64,000 nucleotides of DNA from assembly GCA_025558075.1 (NCBI GenBank), contig JAHLKF010000014.1, positions 372,001 to 436,000 of the forward strand. The letters run 5' to 3'. This document shows, in pieces, positions 33,829 through 44,950 of this stretch. A program made the translations under genes and the position numbers. This stretch comes from Gaertneriomyces semiglobifer. Taxonomy: Eukaryota > Chytridiomycota > Chytridiomycetes > Spizellomycetales > Spizellomycetaceae. The notes beneath the pieces were generated by a model. The model was not told where the DNA came from and did not search any database. It saw only the letters and a list, made by a program, of their open reading frames with translations. The stretch's first letter is position 1. The number at the start of each line of letters is the position of its first letter.

Positions 33829-34893
33829 ATGATGGCTTCCCTCTTCTCCACCCAAGTGGATGTCAGCAATCCTCTTCAACTTGTATTGTTCCTCGGTGGT
33901 GTCGTTGCCCCATTCATTGTTCAAGTGCTTCATGTATTCACCAAGAACTACTCGTGGGTTGATCGCTTGTGGTCGATCGTCCCCGCTGTCTATACCTGGA
34001 TCTATGTTGCCGGCGCTCGTCACAGCGAGGAACCTGACGTGCGGGCGTTAGTGGTCGCCTGTTGCATCACCTTATGGGGTGCGAGGCTAACGTTCAACTT
34101 TTGGAGAAGGTGAGTACGTAGTACTTCAATGGAGCCGTTCCTGCAGTCTTCTAATCCTATCCACAATAGAGGAGGGTATAACCCAGCGGATCAGGATATC
34201 CGTTGGACGATTCTACAGAAACACATCGTGGGCATCCTCTGGGCACTCTTTGCTGTTGTGTTCATCGCTTTTTTCCAGCTGCACCTGCTTGCTGCTATAA
34301 CGTTTCCGGTGTACTATGCTATGCAGTATCCCTCTCCATGGAATGCAATGGACAGCGGCATTTTGGCCCTCTTTGTCTGTGCGTTGGCTGTGGAAACAGC
34401 AGCGGACAACCAGCAATACTCGTTCCAAACTGAAAAGTACCGGTTACTGGCACTCGCTCGGAAGGCGCATCCCACGAAATCTGACGTTGAACTTATTGAA
34501 ACCCTTCCGAAGCCATATCGCTATGGATTTCGCACCACGGGTTTGTTCAAGTACAGCCGGCACCCCAACTTTATATGTGAGCTCCTCATTTGGTTCTGCG
34601 TTTATGCGTTTTCGGTCTCGGCCAGTGGCGATTGGTTGAATTGGAGCATTGGCGGATGGATAGTACTGGTAGCCCTGTTCCAAGGGAGTACTGCGTTTAC
34701 GGAAAAGATTAGCAGTGAGAAGTATCCGCTCTACAAGGTACGGTTCAATGCTTCTTGTTATGGTTAATAGATGAGATTCCGTTCTGATAGCGAGGTCCAG
34801 GTCTATCAGGCAACCACTGGCATGCTTCTCCCTTTTCCACCATTTGGAAGATTCGAGAAAACCGTCAGAGAGCTGGACTCTAAGAAGCAATGA
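33829..34893 (+). CDS. DUF1295-family multi-pass membrane protein (steroid 5-alpha-reductase-like fold)
   Basis: Three exons (33829-34109, 34170-34737, 34801-34893) with introns of 60 and 63 bases give 313 residues. Several membrane helices are clear (LVLFLGGVVAPFIVQVL, ALVVACCITLWGARLTFNFW, ILWALFAVVFIAFFQLHLLA, LLIWFCVYAFSVSAS, GGWIVLVALFQGSTAF). The DUF1295 landmarks are the WGARLTFNFWRR region, GYNPADQDIRW, the FRTTGLFKYSRHPNFICELL block and the KYPLYKVYQATTGMLLPF ending, which the third exon completes. The His-Pro-Asn motif and the fold relate it to membrane NAD(P)H-dependent sterol/fatty acyl reductases and methyltransferases. The actual substrate is unknown. Two consecutive ATGs open the gene; the first was used. 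Confidence 0.9.
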
Positions 34894-35334
34894 AAAATAC
34901 TCGAATAATCGAATAGAGGCACATAGAGGATAGAACAGGAGTGTTGCGCACCAGCCTCGAGATGCCTCTTCGACAACCTCGCTCGTACAGAGATGCTCCA
35001 TGATCCTATTAGCTGCTTGCACAGTAAATGTATATTATAGATATGGAATGCCAAAATGCCATCATACGCTGCTGCTACATTCACAAGTCTCAGTTGTCAA
35101 TGTCCCGTTCGCGTTGCGCGCGACTCAAGAGACTTTCCCACCACATTCGCCACCGCAGAACAAGGGCAACGAGGCATTCGCAGATGGCCATTACATATGC
35201 AACCGAATTATATTACGGGCAACGGAAGCACTCATAGTCAGCTAACCATTGCACACGCAGTAGAACAGGGCGAACTGGAACGCAAGAACAAGTAGCCTGG
35301 AGTGCCGGCTCTACATTATCAAAATAGTTATACC
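34894..35334. other. Intergenic region
   Basis: Between the DUF1295 gene and the coiled-coil gene, both on the plus strand. No gene, RNA or repeat seen. Confidence 0.4.
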
Positions 35335-36165
35335 ATGGCCCCTCGACGCAAAACAACCACGACAGCCAACCCACCTGCTCAACCCAAACAGCATGACAAA
35401 AACCCAGCAGCACGAACGGTAGAACCCGAGGAGGAAGGGGAAAGCCAAGAACTGGGAGAGCTACTGAACTTGTTCCAAGGTAAATATAACGCAAAGTGAG
35501 ACCGCCTGCCTGTGCTGTCACACCCACCCATTTCTTGTTGATGCGTGCAGCCCAGTTCAAAAAACGCAAGATTCAAAAGACGAAAAAGGCCGAGTCGGAA
35601 TATGAGAAAAGGCTGGAAAGAGTGTTCGAACAAGTAAAGCAATTTGTTGCCGAAGCTGACCAAACTCGGCAAGTTTTTGAATGAAGGGGTCTTTTTCACC
35701 CTGTGCAGTGGGAAAATAAGTGTGCCCTTACACTCTGCATTATTCTTCAGTGAGGCCCAGGTGGCATCCCGTAAACGCAAGTTCGATGAAACCATCAATT
35801 TACAACGTAAGGCCTTTTGTTGATCATCCAGGTTGGCCTGCATACATGCTCACCCTCATGCAACTATACGTTCAGACCAAGCGCTTCAACCACTTCTACT
35901 CCAATCAGAAAAGTCCGCACAAGCATGGACAGCAACACTCGACATGCTGGACTCCACCACCGCATCGCTCAACAAGCGCGCTCGTGGTGTCATCAGTGGC
36001 ATTGAAACGGTCAGGAAGGCACATGCTCAAGCTATACCACAGCTCGTTAAAGGAATACAGACCCAGTTGAGGGATAGTCAACAAAAGGTACTTGGATACG
36101 TTGAGGAACTTTACCAAGACGATACAGTGATCGACGGACTGAAGGGCATCGTAGGAGGTAGTTGA
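35335..36165 (+). CDS. Small basic/coiled-coil protein of unknown function
   Basis: Four exons (35335-35479, 35551-35668, 35751-35806, 35876-36165) give 202 residues. Introns 1 and 3 are GT-AG; intron 2 needs a GC donor (CG|GCAAGT), a known minor class. The head is a disordered Lys/Thr/Pro stretch ending in an acidic patch. From about residue 45 the chain is almost wholly heptad-like helix: LGELLNLFQ, KRKIQKTKKAESEYEKRLER, FEQVKQFVAEADQTR, then ASLNKRARGVISGIETVRKA and LVKGIQTQLRDSQQKVLGYV. The shape recalls meiotic axis or kinetochore coiled-coil proteins such as the SYCP3/Cor1 family, but no diagnostic motif was found and I do not assign it. It converges with the F-box/LRR gene about 100 bases away. 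Confidence 0.7.
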
Positions 36166-36265
36166 AACAGAAGCGCGCAATAGCAGGGACAAAAGATATA
36201 TAAGGGGAGGCCATCGAATATGTACAGAAACAAAAACGCCGCCCTAAGTGTATATACAACGTGGT

Positions 36266-38270
36266 TCAATCATCGATGACTGTGATGTCTTCCACGACAG
36301 TCACTTCGTCGCCGTCTACATGAACACCACCTTCCGCGCTAACCTCATCATCAGCGTCCGCGTCGGTATCGACAGCCGCATAATCATCGGGCCCCATGAT
36401 ATGTTCAGGTATGATGTTCCAGTGTTCGGTAGCCGTGGTCCCTTGAACGTTGTGTTCATGCTTCCTGCTCCCCAAGTGCCACATCCACCGTCTCACATTA
36501 TAGGCTGTAAACGCACTACTCGAATCACCAACGTTCCCATCTTGGTTCAACCCACTCTTGATCCAATTTGTCGTATGGGTATCCTCGTCCCATCTCCAAT
36601 ACGGATCCATCATCATCGGGACATAACCAACTCCACGTTTGGTATCGCTATCACACCAAGTACGCCAGTCGGCCACAATAGCTTCCAGATCCAGTACACC
36701 CCTCTCAGTCTGGAACAACGACATCCAATACCCAAGATGGTTGTCCACCCAGGAGAGCTGGCCCCGTGGATACTCGCACAGGAAATGGCACTGCGGGTTC
36801 CGCAGGGCGAACAGGAGGAACGGTCCCGCGTCCACCGCAGAAAACATCTTGGGTGAATGTGATATGTCGACATGGGTAAGGCCCAGTTGCGCGATCGTTA
36901 TGAGGGATGCAAAGCTGACCAAGGCGCAGCGGGATATGTCCAGATGGTGCAAGGACGGGCAGTGTTGTGGAAGTAGCGCGAGTGTTCGGTCGGAGATCTT
37001 TGTGCGACTGACATCGAGAAACGCGAGGGATGGACAGTGGCGAACAACGGTAGCTATATAGTCATCGGAAAGTTTGGAGTTGGAACTGAGAATGAGCTTG
37101 TTGAGATGTGTGAATGATACCGTGTCGATCCCATCGCCCATCTCTGCTGGCGGCCAAAATAAGATGGATAGGGATCGCAGATTATGAGAATGTTGGGAAA
37201 GTGCACGTAACGCCTGGCTGGCTTTCTCGTCGGATTGAGGGATACCTCGCAAGCGCAATCTTCTTAGATGAGGGGCGTTGGTGAGAAGCGACGATAGTTC
37301 GTCCGCAAAGTCTTCCAATGGAAATAATGGCCGCTCATCCATCGGCAAATCTAACCACAGGTCAACAAGCAAATGGTTGTTTTCCGCAATCGTTCCAAGC
37401 AAACTCTCCGTGATTGTAGGGACATACAGCGCCAAACTCGTCAGTTTCGGGGCTAGCTCCAAAAAATTCTTGACACCTGGCAATCCTACATCCCAGCATT
37501 TGGTGAGGTGCAGATCCGCGCAGACCGACCCGAATCGCCGACCTAGCCCCACGATCTGCGAGTTGAGCAGCGATATTCCGGCCAACTTCAAATGAAGCAC
37601 AGCCGGAGTTTCCACTTGCCTAATGAGGCGCTCCAGAAACGCTGTGGCTGCTGCCTGAAGGTATGGGGATACATCGTCGATACGAAGGGTGAGCCCAAGC
37701 TCTCGCAACGGCGGGACACTCACGATCACGGGATACAGCACCTGTTGAGCGCAGCGATTGACCAGTCAGCATTGTATTTCAACGACGGACAACGTGTGTG
37801 ACTCGCAAACACAACTGGGTACCTACCTCCAACGCATGCACGACCTCTGGCGTCCGCCGCTCATCCCTGACGCTGAACACCACGTTGATGCTCCTCACAT
37901 ATTTGCGGTATGGATAATAGAGCGTTTCCTTTTCCATGACCAACGTTCTATACACATTCTTTATGCTCCTGCACACGCTCGCCAAGGGGAAATTGACTCT
38001 AGGCGCAATGCGCTCCCACAGAATCGGCATCCCAATATCACACCATTCTCTCGATGTCAGACACACGTTGAGAAACCCTCGTCGAGATAGACCGTAGCAC
38101 AGACGGAGTATGTGGTGGAGCACTTCTGGTGGGAGTTGAGGCAAAGGACGAAACGACGAGGATGGAAGTGGACGATGATGGGTTATGGTCGTGAAGGCAA
38201 GGTCCCCGGATACCATCGGATTCGGCTCAGGAGACGGCGTTGGGGCGTTGCTTGGTGTCGGGGAATGCAT
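36266..38270 (-). CDS. F-box / leucine-rich-repeat protein
   Basis: Two exons (38270-37827, 37741-36266) with an 85-base intron give 639 residues. The F-box lies near residues 45-90 (RPLPQLPPEVLHHILRLCYG, then FLNVCLTSREWCDIGMPILW). A series of LRRs follows (ADLHLTKCWDVGLPGVKNFL, LRRLRLRGIPQSDEKAS, LAFLDVSRTKISDRTLALL, LHHLDISRCALVSFASL). The C-terminus is a separate region of about 150 residues rich in Trp, His and Asp, ending in a strongly acidic tail. F-box/LRR proteins are substrate receptors of SCF ubiquitin ligases; the target is unknown. The frame continues upstream to a TTG, but the first ATG, used here, is at 38270. A TATA-like run lies 50 bases upstream. Confidence 0.87.
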
Positions 38271-38317
38271 CGTAATAGAGCTCAACGGTTGGTTAGAGTT
38301 GAGACCGAGACCAGGGT

Positions 38318-38325
38318 ATATATAT
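38318..38325 (-). promoter_or_regulatory. TATA-like box of the F-box/LRR gene
   Basis: An alternating TATATATA tract sits about 50 bases upstream of the F-box/LRR ATG. Position fits a core promoter, but the low-complexity sequence makes it weak evidence. Confidence 0.3.
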
Positions 38326-39532
38326 CTAGTGTATATTTAGGGTAGCTGTCTGTTGGAAGCTCTAAAAGCGCCGAAGGGGGTGTTTGGAAATAAACTCGAC
38401 GTAAAATGTGCACAGATGCAAGGGCAGATATGCATCCAAAGAGGACGACGAACAACGCTCCGCTTCAGAATTCAGCAGGTAGCGAGCTCAAGAAACTCGT
38501 TTTCTAGCGGTCAGCCATTTCTATCTCTGTCGCTGAATTCGGGGTTGATGGAACGAATGCGCTGTCAAGATTGTTGAACGCCGTGTCACACCTCGAATTT
38601 GGCACTTGGCAGGCACCACCACCTGTCACCATTGATATAAACCTTTACACTGCATGTAGAAAAAGGAATGCAGGCAGGAGCACCACTAGCTTGATAAGAG
38701 AGGAGCTGTGAATGAGCTTGGATGCCTTATGATATGGACGAGAGAGGACGGACAACCGGCTACAACCGGCGAAAGCGAGCGCAGGTTATGGCAGCCTAGA
38801 TCTAGAGCGACGAACGAATAGAAGCCAACCTTTGGCTATCGTTGAACAGTTGTACAATGCATCCCTACTCATGACCATGCGCTCGGGTTGGCGGCCGATT
38901 TCATTGTTGAAGAGTTCTTATGAAAAGAAGGAATATACACTACGACGACGCCGACAGAATGGCACAGGCGACTGTACGCTACTAACAACGCCGCCTTCAA
39001 CACTACTCACTCGCTGTCAATGTTCTGGGCACCTTCCACAGTGAAACAAGATTAGCTGAGGCAGTGCTTACCAGAGAGCGAGATGCGGTCCCGGTGCGTT
39101 TGATGAAGTGCTTGGCCATCCTGATGGGCAGTACCTTTGCTTGAAGCAGCGAAGAATATGTCGCAAGCGATACCAACACCAGCAAGAGCAATCGCAAGTC
39201 TGGCCCATTGGATTCTTGAACAACAGGCATCTCAAAATCAACATGGGGTTTATGTTCTTCTATCTGCCGTTTCCCCACACCATCTCAAAACCACGACGTC
39301 ATCCGATATTCAAACCGACAACGTTTTGGCCATTCCACTCTCTGTGACCCCGCGGAGAATCGTGTCCGGGCTTTGTGAACTGCAGCAGGTTTAGAAGGGA
39401 GTAGCTGAGCGTCCTAGTAGCGCTGGCACCTTGTGCACCAGTGAGTTACATGGTCGAAGACGACAGGCTGATAGAATGGGTGATGAGACGGTACGAGATA
39501 CACACATATTCTATTCGTCTGTGTCGACAACA
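38326..39532. other. Intergenic region at the left edge of the repeat island
   Basis: No gene is supported. Two frames on opposite strands around 39003-39394 are open but have no motif or start context I trust. Confidence 0.35.
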
Positions 39533-39598
39533 TTGATAATACAGTGGAAGCGTGGCAAAACCATTGTTCGTTTTACCACGCTTCCACTGTATTATCAA
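39533..39598. repeat. Hairpin: perfect 23-base inverted repeat with a 20-base loop
   Basis: The left arm 39533-39555 (starts TTGATAATACAGTGGAAG) pairs exactly with 39576-39598. If one mismatch is allowed the stem extends inward by about eight bases on each side. It sits just outside the decayed retroelement and may be a fold-back or miniature element. Confidence 0.85.
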
Positions 39599-39689
39599 AG
39601 CTAAGATTGTTGGTACCGCTTGATGACCTCCCTCTCCCAATATATCTAGCACATCCGGGGTAACACGTTGGGCAATCGAGTGGGAAATC

Positions 39690-40680
39690 TTAATTGTCAT
39701 CGTCCCACTCTAGGTCATCACCGCCGTTTGTTCCAATGCTGTGAGTTACTCCAAGAATGCGCATGTCTGAGGGTGGACGAACAGGACGTTGAGCGGACAT
39801 CATTCCCTCATCCAAGCCTTCGTAGTCCCATTTCAAATCGTCGCAGCACTCAGTGCCAAGGGGATAATGAACTCCCCGTATATGGGCCACGTATATAGGC
39901 CAAAGGACGTGCTCCCCGGGTAAGCCACATACCAAATGCTTCCAGGCCAACGCTAACAGCCCATACCTCGAAGGTGCTCGACGGAAAGCATGTCATAACA
40001 ATCGGGACACCAAGCTTCCGTTGGATAAAATTGTCGGTAGTGATAAGTTTACAGCCTCCCTTACGGGGAATCACTGGCAGTTCCAAAAACGTCAGTACAC
40101 GCCAAACATCCTCAGTCATCAGCGACAAGCCGCGCCATTGCAGTAGCACCGCTTGAAAAACCACCAAAAGTCGTCGACGACGGCGTATGTCAGCGAGACC
40201 TGACGGCGACCTTTACTTAGTATAGTTTGCTAGCAGTGCCCAAAAGGCTCGACAAATAAAACGACTGACAGGTATAATCCGCGCAACCCATGTAAGGAGG
40301 CCAACTTGCTGGCCGGAGGGCTTGAGGGACTAAGTCCGTCAGTACCTCCAGAATACGTTGCTTCTTGGTCTCCGGCAAAGATATGGTCATCGCGATACAA
40401 TCCACGTAAAAGCCAAGCAACAGACTCTCTGTACCGCTAGCGAGGTGGCGCACAGGGAGACCGAGGGCAGCAAAAGTATGCTCAATCACACGCTCCAAAA
40501 GCTTCGGGTGACAAACACCAAAAGATATGATCCACGTAATGCATCGGGTATATAACCCCGGCTTGTTCTAGGAAGAAGCATTCGACATCATGGACTAAGC
40601 AGCAATAGAAACCTGCGCCCCGGTTGCCGACCTGCGTGCAGTTGTCCATGTAATGATTGGTTCGGTAAGCTACCAACTGT
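39690..40680 (-). pseudogene. Decayed retroelement: reverse transcriptase / RNase H remnant (DIRS/Ty3-like)
   Basis: Several minus-strand fragments in different frames read like one retroelement polyprotein in order. Near 40600 is FYCCLVHDVECFFLEQAGVI with a degenerate catalytic box (MHYVDHIF where YxDD is expected). About 40 codons later in another frame comes LLGFYVDCIAMTISLPETKK, a typical palm/thumb block of RTs in tyrosine-recombinase (DIRS/Ngaro) and some Ty3-type elements. Around 40170-39850 follow a WW-type motif (DFWWFFKR) and RNase H-like text. The final part (39950-39690) contains two similar acidic modules (ECCDDLKWDYEG and GGDDLEWDDDN). Frame changes and internal stops show it is dead. 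No terminal repeats were found, so element limits and class are uncertain. Confidence 0.55.
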
Positions 40681-42027
40681 ACATATACATGTAGCAGCTA
40701 TCACTGTAGTGACCCATCACACCGTCGGGTGCTTCCCAAACCATTTTCGTACTGGTTCATAGGAGCTTCTTAAAAGAGTTAGAACGAGGAGGTTGACGCC
40801 ACTTGCACCCATGACCTACCATTGATAAACTAATACAGTTAAAACTGCCGTAAGAACAATCGTTCATTTCCAAAGTACATCGTGCTCGTATGTCGCCAAA
40901 GGCAAAGATACCCTGATCTCCGACAATCGCTTCTTCTATTCTCCATTTTCTCAGACCAGATCTTCCTGCATGCTTGCATGTCGCCGGGAGAGGGCTGCTC
41001 TGAATAACAATGGGGATGGGACGGTTAGCAAAAAAACAAACGATTAGGCACTCCGATAGAAACCGCGGCCTCCCACGACGTATACGGAGAAACTTTTCTC
41101 ATTGAATACTGGTACTGGGTACGCTTCACGGCAGGAAACACTGTTGCATCGCATTGGATTGTGTTATGGCGTGGGAAAATGCCTCTGTGCGCATCATATA
41201 TCATATTATTCAAAGGACCAGTGCAAGAGAAGTATGAGATATTTTGTATATTTATTATCTATATAGTACCGACTATTATACAAGGTCCTCCTCCACTCTT
41301 GTTTTCTTTGGCACCGCTTTCTTGCTTTCTTGGGCAGGCGAAACACCGCGTTCGCCTTGTGCTTTTTGGTAGTGCTTGTTGGGCGGAGATCCGGCCGCCG
41401 TATTTGTACTTGTTCGTACAGGGGACTTTTGAGTTGTTGTCCCTTGATATTGATACTTGTGGCTCGCCGATTGGGGGCGGCTCTTGGTGGTGCGTGCGAT
41501 TGGGCTGCACGAGCACTTCTTGATGGGAGGGACTTGGTGTGCTGCACTTTGAGTGTGCTAGCGGCCCTGCCTCTTGATTTTTCTGCCGCAGGTGGGCGGC
41601 TCTTGGTAACGTGCGTATGGCTGCACGTAGTCTTGCTTGGTGGACTTGATAGTGGCACTTTGAAGTGTGCCAGTGTTCTGGAGGTGACCGTGATCTTGGG
41701 AGGCCATTAGAGGCGACCGCGGCTTGTATTTGTGTTTCTTGTCACGGTCCTCCGTGGTTGGATATAGGACTTGGGATCTTGAGTCTGTAGAAGGCGGCTT
41801 GAGCCCTTGGGCGCCTTGCCTTGTGTGCGGCCTGGCTTGGGGATCTTGAGCCATTGGTTGGCTTGGCTTGTGTGCGGTGTGCGGTACTTGGTTGCGGTGG
41901 GGAGTGGTGGAGGCCTTGTGTAATTGTCGTCCTCTATTTCCTTCTCTTCTTGTCCATCTTCCTCCTCTTCTAATCTATCCATCCTTCTCGTCTAATCCAT
42001 CCTTCCTTATCCTCGTTTCCTTCCTCC
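40681..42027. other. Repeat-island sequence, no gene supported
   Basis: On the minus strand, 41982-41206 contains overlapping frames rich in Lys, Arg, Pro and Ser in all registers (for example KAPKGSSRLLQTQDPKS). This comes from skewed GT-rich composition on the plus strand rather than a coding signal. It may be decayed mobile-element sequence. Confidence 0.3.
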
Positions 42028-42241
42028 TTCTCTTCCGTTCCTTCTCTTCTATTCTTGTTTGTTTTCTTTTTTTTCTTTTTTTCTTTTTTTATTCTTGTTT
42101 TTTTTTGTTCTTTCTTTTCTTTTTATTCTTGTTTTTTTATTCTTCTTTTCTTTTTTATTCTTCTTTGTTTCTTTTTATTCTTTTTTTATTGTTCTTTTTC
42201 TTTTATTCTTGTTTCTTTTCTTCTTGTTTCGTTTTCTTTTT
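42028..42241. repeat. T-rich low-complexity tract
   Basis: About 210 bases are nearly all T with scattered C and TTATTCTTG words repeated many times. Frames across it are Phe/Leu/Ser runs and should not be read as membrane proteins. Confidence 0.9.
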
Positions 42242-42440
42242 GTGGGGGGCGCCGTGTTTGTTTATACATCTAACAACCCACAAAGTCAGTCCAACCTGCA
42301 CAAGAGATTCCAACTTTTGGCACAAGTTTACTCACCGGCTGCCCCCAAGTAGGCATTCTCGAGCTCCCCACCACCAAAGTTTGATTGTTTTTGGTTTTTG
42401 GGTGGTGGGTGGTGGGTGGTGGGTGGTGGGGAGCTGGCCT

Positions 42441-42640
42441 TGCCCCCCCTGACCCCGCATATCCAAAGGTACAAGGTACCTTTCGTCAGAGAGGTGAAAG
42501 CACCTCCACGACAGAAACGTCCAAGCATTCCTTCGTCAAACACGGCGGCGGCGGCGAGGGCGCCCTTCACCACAAAGGTCCAGGGCGCCCTCATCTGAGA
42601 GTGCCAGGCGGCACTCCACAAGCCAGGGTCAGGGGGGGCG
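42441..42640. mobile_element. Short element with inverted ends, copy 1 (MITE-like)
   Basis: The block begins GCCCCCCCTGACCCCG and ends with its near-exact complement (CAGGGTCAGGGGGGGC), giving terminal inverted repeats of about 15 bases. The interior includes GTCCAAGCATTCCTTCGTC, GGCGGCGGCGGCGAGGGCGC and TGAGAGTGCCAGGCGGCACT. No coding frame is needed to explain it. A second copy lies about 330 bases downstream. Confidence 0.6.
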
Positions 42641-42775
42641 CATGTTGGTGGCCCTCCATCCGCAGGCGGCAAACGGGCATCTGAGAAACAACACATATGA
42701 GCTCACAACCTTCAATGTCTTGAACATCAGTATGAGATAACTTACCGCTCTCAGATATAGAGCGATGCTCCGTTC

Positions 42776-42975
42776 GCCCCCCTCTGACCCCGCATATATA
42801 TCCAAAGGGGCTAGGTGCCCGTCGTCAGAAAGGGTGAGACCACCCTTACCTAAGAACAGACCAAGCACTCCTTCGTCAAACAGGGCGGCGGCGGCGAGGG
42901 CGCCCCTGACCATAAAGGTCTAGGGCGCCCTCATCTGAGAGTGCCAGGAGGCACTCCACAAGCCGGGGTCAGAGG
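42776..42975. mobile_element. Short element with inverted ends, copy 2 (MITE-like)
   Basis: Same order of blocks as copy 1, with CCCTCTGACCCCG at the left and CGGGGTCAGAGGG at the right. Interior parts such as CTTCGTCAAACAGGGCGGCG and GGGCGCCCTCATCTGAGAGT match copy 1 closely while linker stretches have diverged, so the two copies are related but not recent. Confidence 0.6.
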
Positions 42976-43668
42976 GCTCCGCGGATGGAGGGACGAAGGG
43001 AAGGAGGGGGCCAGAGTCCCATCGTCGGGTCCGTGTCACGAGCTACCCTGTCGGGTAGACTTCGCATGCTATACAAAAGGAAACATATATGAGTCTTCAA
43101 GTAGTTAGTAGACATGACAACTTCAGTAAAGTACTCACCAGACCCAACGACGGAACTTCCAGGCCCCCACCGGACGGGGGTGGAACGGTGACCAGCGGAT
43201 CAGAGAACAGGGGTGGGATCGGTATTCATCGGGACGTTCACATCGAAGGAGCCAGTTCACGTTCAGGAAGGGTAGGTGTCCAGGGCGATGTCGAGGGTGT
43301 CGTAGTGTTGGTGTCGTGGTGTTGGCGTCGGGGTTGTCGGAGGTTGCCTCTGAGAGCGCAAGGCGGGGAAAGGGAGGGGGAGACGTGCCCCCCCTGGCCT
43401 TTCACCCGTACATGCCAAGGGTATACCTTGAGTTAGTCACCACCCAAAGTCAGTGCCAAAGGAAAATGAACGTACCATACCAGTGACCATAGTGCGGTAA
43501 GGGGTTTGACCTCCCCTAGGGGAGGGGTGAAGCATTAGTATACGCAAGATGTCAAGATGGTTCTCAGTGACATTACCGTCGGCTCAGAAGGTAGAGTGCA
43601 ACATCCCTTCCGTGAACGTGATGTGAACTCCTTCTCCGATCCGGTCCCGATGAATACACGATCCCTGC

Positions 43669-43705
43669 CTCGAACTTCCTAGCCGAAAGCTAGGATGAAC
43701 GAGGC
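43669..43705. other. Nested hairpin with a GAAA-type loop
   Basis: CCTCG pairs with CGAGG (outer stem) and CCTAGC with GCTAGG (inner stem) around a CGAAA loop, with an internal loop of five bases on each side. It could be an RNA element or a chance fold in GC-rich DNA. Confidence 0.35.
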
Positions 43706-44019
43706 CCCCCATTCAATGATCCGTGGCCACGCGCTCCGAGGAGGAGGGCCAGGCCGAGGAGGACGGGCACCGTTGTTGGTTCTAGAGACCACCAATGTTA
43801 ACCGAAGGGTGCAACGTGTACACATGCTATGAGAGGTAAGCTCACCATTTTGAACCGACAGTGCCCGCAGGTTCCTCCTCGAGCCACCACCACAGCCGCT
43901 TGTGCCTCGTATGGTGAGGACTTACCAAGCATTTGTGGTGGGTGAGTCCGTGCGTCTGGGGTATAGAGAGTGGTATGGAGTTTGGGGGGGAGGGAGCGGA
44001 GCGCTTTTGTTTTCATGCC

Positions 44020-44240
44020 TTGGTGCCATGCCTGGGTGGCTTGTTTGGGTGCCATGCCTGGGTGGTGCCTTGTTTGGGATGCCATGCCCGGGTGCCTTGT
44101 TTGTGGCCTTGTTTGTGGCCTTGTCTCTTGACGTTGCTTGTGGCCTTGGCTGTGGCCTTGTTTCTTGGCTTGTTTTCTTTGGCTTGTGTGGCAGGCAGGC
44201 AGCTTGCTTGGTAGGCAGCTTGTTGGGCAGGCAGGCTTCT
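44020..44240. repeat. Imperfect tandem repeats of GGTGCCATGCC.. and CTTGTTTGTGGC.. words
   Basis: Variants of a 12-27-base GT-rich word are repeated through the tract. They create long antisense frames rich in Gln, Thr, Arg and Pro, which are not taken as genes. Confidence 0.65.
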
Positions 44241-44903
44241 TGATCTTGTCTTGAAGCGCTCGATATGATGGTTTGGGTCCCCCCCAACTCGGTGTGTGTT
44301 TGGTTCTATCTACCACTCTCTATGACCCCCGTGTAGACGCACATTCCCACAGCCCTCTTCCTCTCCCCGTCCGTTCCTTTCCCTTCACCGCACCAACGAA
44401 AGTGGTGGGAAGAAAGCAAATTCCCGGACGCTGCAGAAGCAGCGACTCGAAACGAGTCGAGAAGGTCAAGAGACCAGAAAAAGTGGTATATGCCTGTTCT
44501 TGTATATATAAGATTGAACAGGACTTGGGATTGTGATTGTGAATATGGAGCGAGACGAGCGAAGGGGGGGCCGACAACCACCTCGACGTTTTATATCATT
44601 CCCCGCTGCCTGCCCTGCGATGCTGGTCCCCCCTCGGGCCTGAAAGTGTGAATTAATGCAAGCGTGCGTGTCCAGATGTACAACGCGTCGTGTGCAGCGT
44701 GGAAGGAATCTTCGCTGGGAAGGCGTGGTATGATGATATAGTATTGAATTCATTGTTGGAATAGATTAAATTACATGTACAGCGGAGATAGATCGATTGG
44801 ATTTTGCTGAGCAGGGCAGGTCGTGGTATTCTGGCCCGGGGTGTCCGGCATTCCATGCGGTGGTCAGTTATCTATCAGCTCTTAGCTATTAGGAAGAGAG
44901 TCT

Positions 44904-44950
44904 GTGCCATCGTTTTGCAATCTACTTGGTGGCCCAGTTGCTGCTGTCCA
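44904..44950 (-). repeat. Left arm of a 47-base long-range inverted repeat
   Basis: CTGTGCCATCGTTTTGCAAT... through GCTGCTGTC is the reverse complement of 49170-49216 with a single mismatch. The two arms bracket 4.2 kb containing most of the SINE-like copies and the minisatellite. Either both are fragments of one dispersed repeat, or they are the ends of a larger fold-back structure. Confidence 0.75.

Larger units (their letters stand above)
42976..44560. other. Repeat-island sequence, no gene supported
   Basis: GC- and GT-skewed sequence without a credible gene. It contains a hairpin at 43669-43705, a perfect palindrome CTCCCCTAGGGGAG near 43512, and a GT-rich tandem tract (44020-44240). 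The word TGTTAACC at about 43796 resembles the start of an LTR, but no matching second copy was found. Confidence 0.3.

Noticed and set aside
42028..42352. Phe-rich frames resembling multi-pass membrane proteins
   Set aside because: They are translations of a T-rich low-complexity tract.
43610..43710. Hammerhead ribozyme
   Set aside because: A GATGAA word and a GAAA loop are present, but the conserved CTGATGA core and its three-stem order are not.
43796..43830. LTR retrotransposon end (TGTTAACC start)
   Set aside because: No second copy, primer-binding site or matching CA end was found nearby.
43798..44316. Lys/Gln/Thr/Pro-rich antisense frames of about 120-170 codons
   Set aside because: They follow from GT-rich tandem words on the plus strand; several registers are open at once.
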